This document shows, piece by piece, positions 23,340 through 34,446 of a DNA stretch of 64,000 nt. Under the pieces are notes generated by a model. It made no database searches and was not told the DNA's origin. It worked only from the letters and a program-made list of their open reading frames with translations. Positions within the stretch are counted from its first letter, which is position 1, and every line of letters begins with the position of its first letter. Source of the DNA: Pyricularia pennisetigena (taxonomy: Eukaryota; Ascomycota; Sordariomycetes; Magnaporthales; Pyriculariaceae); contig NW_021940922.1 in assembly GCF_004337985.1 (NCBI RefSeq), positions 434,001 through 498,000 of the forward strand, written 5' to 3'. The position numbers and the translations under genes were made by a program.

Positions 23340-26300
23340 CTAGTACGCGACACCGCCAACCCTCCTGGCACCACCCAAGACCGGGGTGGCGGGAGCAGCA
23401 GCAGCAGCAGCCTGCGGCGAGTTGCTTTGATCGTCCGCAGGGGTGGCAGCGGCGGCAGCAGCCTTGGCCGCCTGCATGTAGGAATCGAGGCTGCCGAGGC
23501 TCTTGAGCATGTCGCTGTTGCCGGCACCGCCCATGACGGTGGCAAGAGCGGCGGCGAGCTGGTCCAGCGACGAGGGGCTAGCGTCGTCGGAGTCGTCGGA
23601 GTCGTCGGAGTAGTCCTCGTCATCGTTGCTGGAGGAAGTGGGGTCGGCAGAGGAGCTGTCGTAAGCATCGTTGTCGTCGGTGGAAGCAGGGGCGGGAGCG
23701 GCGCCGTAGCTGCCGCCGCCGCCGCCCGGAGCAGCACCGTTGGCAAGCGTGCCGATCAGACCCTCGAGCAGACCCAGGGAGCGGGCCTGGATGGCCGCGC
23801 GCCTGGCCATGCGGATCTTGGCGGTGCGCTTCCTGGCCGGGGAAGGGGAGAAGACGGCGCCCTGCGGGGTGTTCTTGACGGCGGGCTCGGCGTTGGCAGG
23901 GGACTTGGGCGCCGAGGGCGTGAAGATCTCGCCGTTGGGGGTCTCGGCGGTGGCCTGAGCCGTGGACTGCGGAGCGGGCTTGGCGACCTCCACGGCTACC
24001 TTGCGCACGGGCTGGGCGGCAGGGGCAGCAGGGGGCACGGCACCGCAGCCGCCTGCGTTGTTGGACGGCGGGTAGTTCTGATCGGCGGTGGGGTGGACGG
24101 CAGACTGGACCGGGGCCGGTGCGCGGTTACCGTAGCCGTCGTTGGCGGGAGCCGGTGTCGTCGTGGGCGAGTTGACGACGGGAACGACTGATGAGGATTG
24201 GGGCGATGGAGGGTAGTTGTTCGAGGCGGAAGCATTCGGGCTGGCCGACGAAACGACCGGGACGATTGACGAGGGAGTCTCGGAGGCAGGGACAACGGCA
24301 GAGGTGGAGGAAATCACACCGACAGCCTCGACGGACGAAGTTGTGGGCTGGACCGAGGATGGAGACGGAGGATAGTCGTCTGAATCCGAGGGCGAAGGCG
24401 AGGGCATCTGGGAGGCAGGCACGACGACAGAGCTTGGGCTGGTGGTGGCCGGGGTGGCTGACGGAGTCACATCGACAGCCTCGACGGACGAAGTTGTGGG
24501 CTGGACCGACGATGGAGACGGAGGATAGTCATCAGAATCCGAGGGCGAAGGCGAGGGGGTCTCGGAAGCGGGCACGACGGCGGAGGTGGAGGAAGTCACA
24601 CCGGCAGCCTCAACAGACGAAGTTGTAGGCTGGACCGAAGATGGAGACGGGGGATAGTCGTCGGAATCCGAGGGCGAAGGCGAGGGCATTTCGGAGGCAG
24701 GCACGACGACAGAGCTTGGGCTGGTGGTGGCCGGGGTGGCTGACGGAGTCACACCAACCGCCTCGACGGAGGAGGCTGTGGTCTGAGGCGAGGGCAGGGG
24801 AGTGTAGCCCTGATCGCCCGAGTCCGAGGGAGAAGGCGAAGGGGTCTCAGAAGCGGGCACAACGGCAGAGGTGGAAGAAGTCACACCGACGGCCTCAACC
24901 GAAGAGCTCATGGCCGAGGGCGAAGGAGGATAGTTGTCAGCAACCGGGGAGGTGGTGCTCTCGACGGGCTTGACGTCCGAGGCAGGGGTCTCTGATGCAG
25001 GCACAACCGCAGAAGCAGTCGTCTCCACAGAGGACGAAGGAGCATAAGTCTCGGCGACCGGAGTAGCCGAGGTAGACGAGGTCACAGCAACAGCCTCAAC
25101 GGACGAGGTGGTGGCGGTGGTCGCAACCGAAGGCGAAGGAACATATGTGTCCGCAGCCGGCGAAGTTGTGCTCTGAGCGGGCTTGACATCAGAGCTGGGA
25201 GTCTCGGATGCAGACAGAGTGGTCGATGCCAGAGATGGCGAGACAGGCGAAGTGGTCTCATCCCTAAAGACCGGGGTAGTCGACGACGACGACGACGACG
25301 ATGGCAATGCCAAGTCGGGGACGTTGCTGGAGGTGGACTGGGCCGACGGGGCAGTGACAGTCGACATGGTGGTCTGGACAGGCACGACGTCGCTGGTCAA
25401 AGGTGACGGGGCAGGGGATGAGGCTGCCGGTGTATTGGCAGGGGCATAGTCACCACCCGAGGGGCTTGGCTGCTGGCTGACGGGCTCGACAGACGATTGG
25501 GGGGCCGGAGTGTTGTTGTAATCGTTGTCGTCGTCGTCATCACTGTCGTCATCATTGTCATTGTTGTCGTTGCTGTAGTCATCGCCCTGGTTGGTGTTGC
25601 TGGGGGCCGGGCCGTTACCATAGCCCTGATCCGCAGCGTCGTTGAAGTCGCCACCCAGAGCATTGATGATCTTGCACTTCAGGCCACCAAGAGTAGGACC
25701 GTTGAAGAAGTTGCTGATGATGGTGGGGAACTCATCGAGAGCGACCGGGGGCCTGACCTCCTCACCGCGGACCTTGACCTTGAGACTGGGAACGTTGGCA
25801 TTGGTGATCATGGTACCGTTGGGCTGTGGCGAGTTGCGCCAAGAATTGGTTTGTAAGCTTTTTCAACGGTCCATCTGAATAAACAAACAAACAAAAAAAA
25901 AAAAAAAAAAAAAAAAAAAACTTACCATCTTGATCTGAGCAGTCAGCAGGTCCTGGATCTTGTTGACGTCGACCGGGTTCATGCCAGCAGCCTTGATGGC
26001 CTTGTCAAGCGGCAGGTCGTCGTAGGTGGTACCCTCCATGGGCATGGAAAGCAGAGCCGTGTGGCCGATGTACGTGTTGCCAATGGAGAAGACCAGGCTG
26101 CAGGGGAGAGGAAGCTCGCTACGCTCGACCTCGACGCCGATCGAGTACTGCTTGATGGGAGCAGCCGGGGCGGGCGAGGCCTTGTTGCTGCTGCTGCTGC
26201 TGCCATAGCTGCTGCCGGCCGACGAGGCCGACGGCTTCTTGGAATGCTTGCCGATGCTGCCGTAGTCGCCGGCGGAGACCTTGACGACCGCGCCATTGAT

Positions 26301-27358
26301 GACGTCGCTGATGCCGGGAGCGACCTTGCCGAGGATCTCGGGGATGAGCTCGAGGTCTGACAGGGTCGGGTCGCGCTTGACCATGCGGCTGCGCCGGCCG
26401 AAAAGCCAGGACCAAGGGCCCCAGTTCCTGCGGTTGTTCGCGTTGCCCTTGCCCTTGCCGTTGCCGCCGGGTCCAGGAGCAGGGGCCGGGGCAGGGGCGG
26501 GGTTGGGAGCCGGCGCAGGTCCAGGGGCAGGGGCGGGGTTGGGAGCAGGTGCAGGTGCAGGTGCAGGTGCAGAGTCCGTATCGCCATCGTTGCTGCCGTC
26601 ATTATCACCATCGTTCTGGCCGTCGCTGCTGTTATCAACAGGAACAGCAGAAGCTGAGGGGGCCGAGCTGCTGGATGAAACGGCCGGGGCAGAAGCAACA
26701 GTCGATGACTGAGGAGCGGCCGAGGAGCTGGACGCGGCGGTGCTGGACGGCGCGGGCGCGACGGACGACACGGCGGCCGGGTCGGGCTGGCTGGCCATGG
26801 AGCCGTCACCGTAGAGGATGTTGACGGACCTGATGACGGAGCGGCGCAGCTGGTCCTTGGTGGCGCTGTTCTCGTTCTTCAACTCCGGGTACGTGTATCC
26901 AAAGTTCTTGGTCGTGGACGCCGTCCTGCCGGTGTGGAAGTTGTTGGCGTCACGGTAGAAGGGCTTCAGCTCGCTGTCGGCCGTGATGACGGAGTTGGCA
27001 GGCGTGGCGTACAGACCGCGGGTACGATAGCTGCCGGTCTGCACGGTGTTGTTGTAGTTGACTGCCTGCCAAAGGGCGATCAGACGATCGACGTTGGCGT
27101 GGTGCAACCAGCTGCGATTCGAATGGGCGTGGTTAGTCCAGGGGCGGGCACCAAGTGAATCAAGGGATATATGCCAGCACTTACAAAATGGGGTCGAAGC
27201 CAGAGTAGTCAAGGTATGTCATGATGGCATACATGGATGTATGCACATCGTTGTGGGGAGCCTCGAAACTCAAGCCGCTGGTACCATAGGTGGCCATGGT
27301 GTTGAAGTCGGTGACCGTCGACATGATGCGGTACTAATGTTGCAAATGTCAGCACACC

Positions 27359-27397
<39 letters not shown>

Positions 27398-28483
27398 CTC
27401 CCTCCTCGCGCGCAAAACTCACCACCTGGCTCTTGAGCGGATTGTTGGCATCGGCCAGATCCTGGTTGACGATCTGAAACTGGTTGTTTCCTCGGGAATC
27501 AGGCTGGCGAGTTGTCTCGGGCCAGCCCCAGCAGTTGCGGTCCGTGCTGGTGGGGAAGTAGTTGTTGGCCGTGTTGAGAGGGAACTGCTGCCACTTGTAG
27601 CTGTACAACGGGTTCTTGATGGTCGTCTGTCCCGTAGGGCCGTTGACCGAGATGGTTGGCATCATGGCTGCCGGCGGCAGATTATAGTCACTGGCCCAAT
27701 CCCAGTAAGGCATCCTCCAGTTCTCAGCAGCAGCCTGGTAAGTCGCCGCCTGGGAGCCTTGGTAGCGCGAGGCAACTGTGGTGATGTGCTGGCCAAGAAC
27801 CATCTCGAACACTGCGACATAGGGACGATGCCAAGTGGCGAATTGGATTTCCTGGGAAAAGGTATGTTAGTCATGATGCCAATGCTACATACAGTAACGT
27901 GATCAATCGACTGCATGAGAGAAGTCTATATCGAACAGAGGACTTACACCATGAGGACAGTAACCCCTCCCATTGCCGCCGGATGCAGCCGAAACGCCGT
28001 TCCATGGGATGTATGGACGACCGTGAATACCTGGATCGATTCGTCAGCATTCTTTTGTTTTAAATAATACCAAGAAAGATAAGAAATAGCAAACAGTAAA
28101 GTAAACATCCAACTTACCAGAAATACCAAAGTAAGAATTCTCATCGCTCTCCTTCGCCTGCTGGAACTCGGCCAGACCAAGAATAAAAAGATCCCTGCAT
28201 TAGACACATCTTTTCAGCCTTCCGCTTTTGCTACTCAGATCAGATAAGACAAGACATGTCTTTGATCCACATCACCCTGTCGAAACAAACAAAGTGAGCC
28301 TTACCAGAGAGCGCCTCCATCATTCTGCAGCTGGTTGACATTCATACGGGAGGGCAGCTCACCGCTCGTCGTGTTGAGGGCGGTCTGCCTACCCGTCACG
28401 ATGAAGCGGCCATTCTGGGCGAGAACGATGGTCTGTAGCAGGGGCAGTAATGCCAGGATCTGGATGGATCCCTTGATGGACAT
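23340..28483 (-). CDS. Secreted tyrosinase with an exceptionally long Ser/Pro/Thr-rich repeat tail (1,528 aa)
   Basis: Seven exons (28483-28305, 28194-28118, 28030-27948, 27851-27423, 27333-27185, 27111-25926, 25823-23340) join in phase. A signal peptide precedes the type-3 copper core: CuA ligands H88 (GIHGRPY), H112 (CPHG) and H121 (WHRPY), CuB ligands H283 and H287 (HNDVH) and the HHANVDR motif near 309-315. It would oxidise mono- or diphenols outside the cell, as in pigment or phenol chemistry. After a Ser/Ala, Asp/Asn and Ala-Pro linker comes a Kex2-like VKR (551-552), then the tyrosinase C-terminal domain (IGNTYIGHTALLSMP..TTYDDLPL), split by the last intron (IKM|PNGT..VPSLKVKV). Exon 7 adds about 750 further residues of Pro/Ser/Thr repeats ending with a basic ARKR segment and an Asp/Ser- and Ala-rich end. 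Usual fungal tyrosinases have about 550-750 residues, so the tail is the oddity. Introns 4 and 6 hold long homopolymers. Confidence 0.88.
24230..25250 (-). repeat. Coding tandem repeats in the tyrosinase tail
   Basis: Within the last exon, units of about 40-50 residues recur, built on PSPSPSDSDDYPPSP, SSVQPTTSSVEA and SAVVPASETP. At least four near-identical copies lie between about 24300 and 24900, with looser copies upstream to about 25250. Borders are approximate. Confidence 0.85.
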
Positions 28484-30362
28484 TGTGGAACCCTTGAAGC
28501 AAGGTCAGCCGTGTTGGCGGAAACCTCAAAAGAAAGAAGGTTATTGATTATTGATGCCTGTAAATGATCGACTGAAAAGTAAAGAATAGAAAGCAAAAAG
28601 AGAAAGTAATAATGAGAGTGAATGGGTATCTGGCTGTGTGACAGAAGCAGAACCCCTGGATAGGAGGCAGCGCAAAAGCAACTGTCTTCTAGAAAGAATG
28701 TATACTGTCAGAGTTGGGATAGCTAGGAAAAAGAAAGAAAGAATGCAAACAAGGAAGGATGAACGAGTGATGCCTCCTTGCTCTGCTTGACCGTTGGAAT
28801 GATATTCTTCAAGGGAAATTGAACGACAGGGGGAAAAAGAGCCATATGTATAGAGACATTTTTTTTGTGTCCTCTTGGCGCGATTCCATTTTAGTTACAG
28901 GTCCTTCACCAAGGGCCACGAGTCTTGACCCTTCGTATTTCCCGAGTCCTGCTCTACGAGTCCCAAGCGGTTTTAGATCCGGCAACTTTTTGCCTAGTCG
29001 TCGAGCTTTTGCCGCACGAGCCCGCGACGTTTGGTAGCAGCGAGCACGGTTCATGGGCAAACAAACAAAGAAAATGTCCGATTCGGGGATGATGATGCTA
29101 AGAAGAAAACTCGACAGGATGACAAAGCAGGAGAAAACGAAAAAAAAAGGGGACTACCAGATAAAGCGAAACAGACGGGGTGGAACAAAAAAAAAGTACA
29201 CCCCCTCTCGGTTCCAACCATTTCCTCGGGAAAGTCTTTTTTTTTTCCCCCCTCTGCCGCATTTCTTCTCGTCCAAAGCATGAGCCCCAAATCTCCCGTG
29301 TGCTTCTAGGGCGCCACTAACACGAAGGGGGGAAATGAGAAACAGGTCGATGGAATTAGGATGTTCGCTGCTAGCTCGCCGCCGGCCCAGATCCAAGTAT
29401 ACAAATAGAACGACGGTTCCAGAATCTAGCGTGTGAAAATGGCGCTGATTGCTGGTCACGGCCCGTCATGCTTCCCACAGCATAGGCCAGGCATGCTCTC
29501 GCATTGGTGACGCACAAAACCGGCGGCTAGCGTATCACCCATGGAGATGATGGATGTCCATTGGGTTTCTGAATTCATGCTGGGCTGGGCTTCTTTTTTT
29601 TTTTCACTGGTCCCTTAGGGGGCTTGTCCATGAGCCTAACGCCCATTCGCTCGTGGCCTGTGCCGGTTTTGGCACTTTTGACACTGGGTGGATTGCCCGT
29701 AAACCGTGAGAAATAGGGGATGCAAGGTACGTAATGCAGGCAGGTACAGTAGATAGACATGTTGGTAAGTGGCTACCCGCATACAAGGCATAGATGGTGT
29801 GAAGGGTATCGGAAGCGTTCGCACAATCGGGCGGCGGCCAAGAGATGCCAAGAATGTCAATCGATTAGGAACCGATCCCATCCATCAGTTTTCCGTAGAT
29901 TGAAAAAAGCTAATTCGTGCTTTACCACAGGTTCCTCTTCCACGGTATCCAGTGGCGAGTCTCAACCTACCTTCTGCTTTTTTTTTTTTTTGTCTTTTTT
30001 CTTTTTCTTTTTTTCTTTGCTCTTTGCAAGCGGGCGTGGCTAACATCTCCCCTGTTGGTTTTCGGTGGTTGGGTGGATTGCGGCATCGATATTCTCCCCG
30101 CCCGCACCCTGTTTCTTTTTGTCTTTTGGATTCAATAGATGGTCTCAAGAGGAGAGCCGAGACCTTTGGCAATATGCTTCTCACGATGAAATGAGCAAAA
30201 TAGTAAAAATCAAGCAATGTATAAATCTGGGTTTCCTGTTCTGAGAGCGACGGGTTCTTGTTTGTTCATCATCCCCATCGACAGTCATTCGTTCATTGCT
30301 TTCATAGCATCAGTCGCTCGCTACTGCATAAGTCATTCTTTCGTTCATCCCCCAACCCCAGG
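28484..30362. other. Divergent promoter region of the tyrosinase and the His/Glu-rich secreted protein
   Basis: About 1.9 kb without a gene, read outward in both directions. It holds several A- or T-runs (e.g. 29141-29148, 29237-29246, 29982-30010). Frames here are short and unsupported. Confidence 0.5.
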
Positions 30363-31823
30363 ATGCGTACCAACATCTGTCTCCTCGCCGTTCTCGGCGT
30401 GGCTCCTGCCCTTATCGCCGCGGGCCCTATCCCCCAGGCTGGTGGCATGTATGACTACTCTATCGGTGTTCGTCCCGAGGGCCCTGGCGCAGAGGAGCAT
30501 GGTGGCCACGAGGAGGGAGAGTCTGTCTGTGGTTAGTAACTCTAATAATAATCACAAAAAACCCACCTACCATTTGCCGACGCCTATGGGCGACGCGTCA
30601 TTAGCCCCTTGGCATATCACACTAACTAATTACTGACCATCACATGACTCACAACAGGCATCGTCAACCCATGCGAGTACCTTGATGCCGACAGCAACTT
30701 TGACAGCCCTCTTGGCCCGGGTGCGGGAGAGGGTGAGGGCGGGCGCGTCAAGCGCCAGGAACAGAAAGGCCCCTTTGTCTGCGTGAACTGCGACTCGATC
30801 GTCAACCGTGGTCTCAGATCGTGCGCCAAGGCCAGTGGCTGGCAGGTGAACTGCGACCTGCCCAGGTTCGCCAACCTCATCATCTGCGGCGGAGACTGCC
30901 ACAAGACGCCCCAGCCGGGCAAGATCCCCCAGCCCGAGCCCGAGAAGGAGCCGGAGCCGGAGAAAAAGCCGGAGCAAGAGGCTCCTCCTCCCAAGGGCGA
31001 CTACAAGGAGCCCGAGCCCGAGAAGAAGCCGGAGCACGTCCACCCCGAGGGCGGCTACAAGGAGACCAAGCCGGCTGAAGAGCCCGCCAAGGAGCCTGCC
31101 CACGTCCACCCCGAGGGCGGCTACAAGGAGACCAAGCCCGCCGAGGAGCCGGCCCACTCGCAGAGCCCGACCTACGACGCCCCTCCTGCCAACTGCACCG
31201 AGAAGGCCACCGAGCACAAGTACGAAACCGTCCCCCACGGCAACCACACTGAGGAGGCGCCGGCCCCTGCCCCGACCCACGAGGTGACCCACCCGACCGG
31301 CACCTACCAGAGCCCGCCTGCTGCTCCTACCCAGCAGCCCTACCACACCGTCCCCCACGCTGAACAGCCCAAGGAGCACCACGAGGAGCCTAAGCCTGAG
31401 GCTCACAAGGAGGAGCCCAAGCACGAGCAGCCCAAGTATGAGGAACCCAAGCACGAGCAACCCAAGTACGAGGAACCCAAGCAGGAGGAGCACAAGGAGC
31501 AGCCCGTCGCCGAGCACACCCCCGTCCACAGCTACCAGACCGTCCCCATCCCCAGCGCCGAGGCGCCGAAGCACGAGGAGCCCAAGCACGAGCAGCCCAA
31601 GTACGAGGAACCCAAGCACGAGGAGCACAAGCATGAGGAGCCCAAACACGAGGAGCCCAAGTACGAGGAACCCAAGCACGAGGAGCACAAGGAGCAGCCG
31701 GCCCCTTCCGCCGAGTACGCCCCTCCTGCCCAACCCGCCGCCGAGGAGCCCAAGCCCGAGACCAAGCGCCGCAAGGGCAAGATGACCCCGGCAGTTGGTG
31801 GTGATTACGGCCACCGCCAGTAA
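30363..31823 (+). CDS. Secreted protein with cysteine core and His/Glu/Lys/Pro repeats (444 aa)
   Basis: Exons 30363-30531 and 30658-31823 join across a 126-bp intron (GTTAGT..ACAG). The signal peptide MRTNICLLAVLGVAPALIAA is followed by a short His/Glu-rich pro-segment, a Kex2-like VKR, and a cysteine domain of about 60 residues (PFVCVNCDSIV..SCAKASGWQVNC..IICGGDCHKTP). The rest, about 300 residues, is low-complexity: PEPEKEPEPEKK, then HVHPEGGYKETKP in two near-perfect copies, then many KHEEPKHEQPKYEEP units. These carry dozens of His and Glu side chains, so metal or calcium binding, or charge-based attachment to wall polymers, is possible. No family is recognised. The gene is divergent from the tyrosinase and upstream of the AA9 gene, both secreted copper enzymes. 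Function is unassigned. Confidence 0.82.
31381..31690 (+). repeat. Coding repeats of KHEEPKYEEP type
   Basis: Short units encoding K-H-E-E/Q-P and K-Y-E-E-P alternate over about 310 bases within the secreted repeat protein, with AAGCACGAG and AAGTACGAG as the repeated DNA words. Confidence 0.9.
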
Positions 31824-33232
31824 GCCACATGGCGCATCTATGGTGGTGTTCGGCATTCGGGCCGGTTGTGTGTTGGCGGGGCGAGTGATTGATGGTTGAG
31901 AAAATCCTCGGGTGGTCAAATTTTCATTTCTTTTCTTCTGTCTATTGTTGGACTGCAGTTGTTTCTTTTTTTGGGCTCGTTCGTGTTTCAATGACGCAAT
32001 GTGCCCAGAAGGAAACAAAAAGAAAGAAAAGAAACGCCCGGATTTTTTTTTTCTGCCTGCCTATTTGACCGAGGTGGAAGCGAAGGGGAAGAAGACCAAA
32101 AACGAAAAAAACAACCAACGCATAGTTCAATAGGGGACTGGACGATCAATGTATTATTGCCGTCATCCTGGCCGCCCATGTGTGTGTTGTGCTTTGTTGT
32201 AGAAAGAAATTAGTTTTTCTTTGTTTTCTTTGTTGATATGTTTAATCATAATTGCTATTGGCCCAGTCCGAACTTTGAACATTGGCGCCAATTCTACTGC
32301 CGGCTGCTACAAGTACATCTGATGACCCTCCCCAATTATTTCCAAACAAGAAAGCATAAAAAATCGAAATTGGCTGGACCATGGCAACCAAAAAAAAAAT
32401 AAAAGCGGGACGGACGGCCCGTCATCCCAATTGATGACGATGGGATGAGAATAACTATGCTGCGAGCGATAATAACAATGTGAAACGGGACAAAGTCGGT
32501 CGGTCCTAGGACGCCTTGGGACCAATTTCCCTATGGGGTTTGTTGGTTCGCTTGGCCCTATTTCAACCATGCACCAATGACCGCATCCACTTCCCCTGAC
32601 CAGGCCATTCCATTCGTGGAAAAGTCAGGGGGACACGGCAATCGCATAAGCAGAAACAATCCCATAATCCCCAGATCCCCCCGTTGGTGCCACGGGAGGG
32701 AGCGCCGACCGGGTTCGAACGTTTTTTTGGTCTGCATGGGGGTTTTGGGGGCGGGAAACGAAACAAAGGGGGGGAAGGGATTGGGCGTGGCGAAGCGACA
32801 GGACTTGAGACGAATCTTGGGCTCGATTTGGTTCTGGTGTATGCGCAGGGCAGGGCATGAAAGGGGAAACAATTTATTTCTGGCAGCACGGTACAGGGAT
32901 GATGGGCGCAGGGCTGTGGGAGGGCTGCCAAGAGATACGTCAACATGGCGGTTTTCAACGGAGATCACGTTCCGAACATGGCACATTCATGACAGGCGAG
33001 CCCGTTGCAGAGGGTAAACTATATTTTTTTTTGCAAAGGGATGTCAGAGGGAGGGTAGGTACCTGAAGGTGGTTCGATGATGTGATATATAAAGAGGCTT
33101 ACCGTCTCTCACCTTTGGAGAATCTTGAATTTTGGAAGCCACCCTCGGTCGCTCCATCCATCGTTCGTTTGATTTTATTATATTTTATTTTTCATTCTTT
33201 CCATCCAGTTGCGATCCGGTTTATCAGCCAAT
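31824..33232. other. Intergenic region upstream of the AA9 gene
   Basis: No gene supported. Minus-strand frames at 32557-32986 come from G-rich DNA on the plus strand and look like artefacts. A good TATA-like box for the AA9 gene is listed separately. Confidence 0.5.
33086..33093 (+). promoter_or_regulatory. TATA-like box of the AA9 gene
   Basis: TATATAAA, 140 bases before the start codon. Similar TATA-like boxes stand about 140-160 bases before the starts of the CBM18 and AA11 genes. Confidence 0.45.
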
Positions 33233-34446
33233 ATGAAGTTTTCAATCTCTTTGCTCGCCGTCCTGGCCCCAGCGGCCATGGGCCACTGTATGCATCAACC
33301 CCTCCTCATTGTATCCTTTGCGGCAGCAAAAAAACATCACACTAGATATGGCGACTAACAATACCAAAAAAAAAAAAAAAAAAAACAGACATGTTCCAGG
33401 GGACCATTGTTGGAGGTGCCAAGTCCAGCAACTGGCAGTTCATCCGCGAGACGGCCAACAACCCGAGTCAGTCCCCCATCGAGGACATCAACTCCCCGCA
33501 GATGGCCTGCTTCGAAAAGACCGGCCGCGCCGCTGCCGGCGTGCAGACCGTCTCTGCGGGATCCCGCATCGGGTTCAGCGCCTCGTCGCCCGTCATACAT
33601 CCCGGCCCGTTCATGTTCTACATGGCCCAGGTTCCGGATGGACAGGATGTCGACAGCTGGAAGCCCTCTGGCAACGTGTGGTTCAAGATCGACCAGTACG
33701 GCGCCAAGTCGAGAAAAGAGTTCGAGTCGGGCATGAGCGAGTTCTACACCACCATCCCCGTAAGCCTCAAGGCCGCCAACTACCTGCTGAGGGCCGAGCA
33801 CGTCGGCCTGCACTCGGCCGGCAACCCGCAGTTCTACCTCAGCTGCGCCCAGCTCAAGGTCACGGGCAACGGCGCCAGCAGCCCGACCGACCTGGTTTCC
33901 TTCCCCGGCGCCTACAGCAAGAGCGACAAGGGCCTCTATGATGACATCTGGGTCGGTAGCGCGACGGAGTACACATACCCCGGTCCTGCTATTTGGGGTG
34001 GCGGTGGCAGCGGTGGCAGCGGCAGCGGCGGCAGCGGTGGCGGCAATAGCAGCAGTAACAGCAACCCGACTCCTGTAAGTCAAACCACCAAGTTTAATTC
34101 TGTGGGCGGACTGTGCTTTTTGCAGAGAAATGGTTTTTCCTTTTTTTTTTTCTTTTTTTTTTACTGACCTATATTATGTGATTTGCAGTCACAGCCTCAA
34201 ACCAACCCAACCCAGTCCAGTAACAACACGAACAGCACCCCATCTGCCAGTACGCCTAGCAACCCACCTGCCAACAAGCCCAGCGGCTCGCCTGCCAGCA
34301 CCCCTAGCAACTCGTCTTCAAACCCCTCGACCGGAAGCTGCGCATCCATGTACGGACAGTGCGGTGGTCAGAACTGGGCCGGAGCCACGTGCTGCTCTTC
34401 TGGCACTTGCACCAAGAGCAACGACTATTACTCGCAGTGCCTGTAA
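33233..34446 (+). CDS. AA9 lytic polysaccharide monooxygenase with C-terminal CBM1
   Basis: Exons 33233-33287, 33389-34074 and 34189-34446 join in phase to 332 residues. The signal peptide [17 protein letters not shown] is cut just before His18-Tyr, giving the N-terminal histidine brace that binds copper. Other active-site features are [11 protein letters not shown] (second copper His) and EHVGLHSAG with NPQFYLSC, carrying the axial Tyr. The catalytic domain is followed by a Gly/Ser linker, a Ser/Thr/Pro/Asn linker in exon 3, and a CBM1 with the pattern [23 protein letters not shown]. Family role: oxidative cleavage of cellulose or hemicellulose with electrons from phenols or a dehydrogenase. 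A secreted phenol oxidase gene lies 5 kb upstream. The acceptor of intron 1 is preceded by about 20 As rather than pyrimidines. The two exact introns in the linkers fit domain shuffling. Confidence 0.94.

Noticed and set aside
30630..32018. 462-codon minus-strand frame rich in Leu, Gly and Val
   Set aside because: It is the antisense of the KHEEP/KYEEP repeats and has no credible start, signal or family motif.
32557..32986. Minus-strand Pro/Cys-rich frames that start with a signal-like MKTAMLTYLLAAL
   Set aside because: The composition follows G-rich DNA, two frames overlap equally well, and no cysteine pattern or intron supports either.
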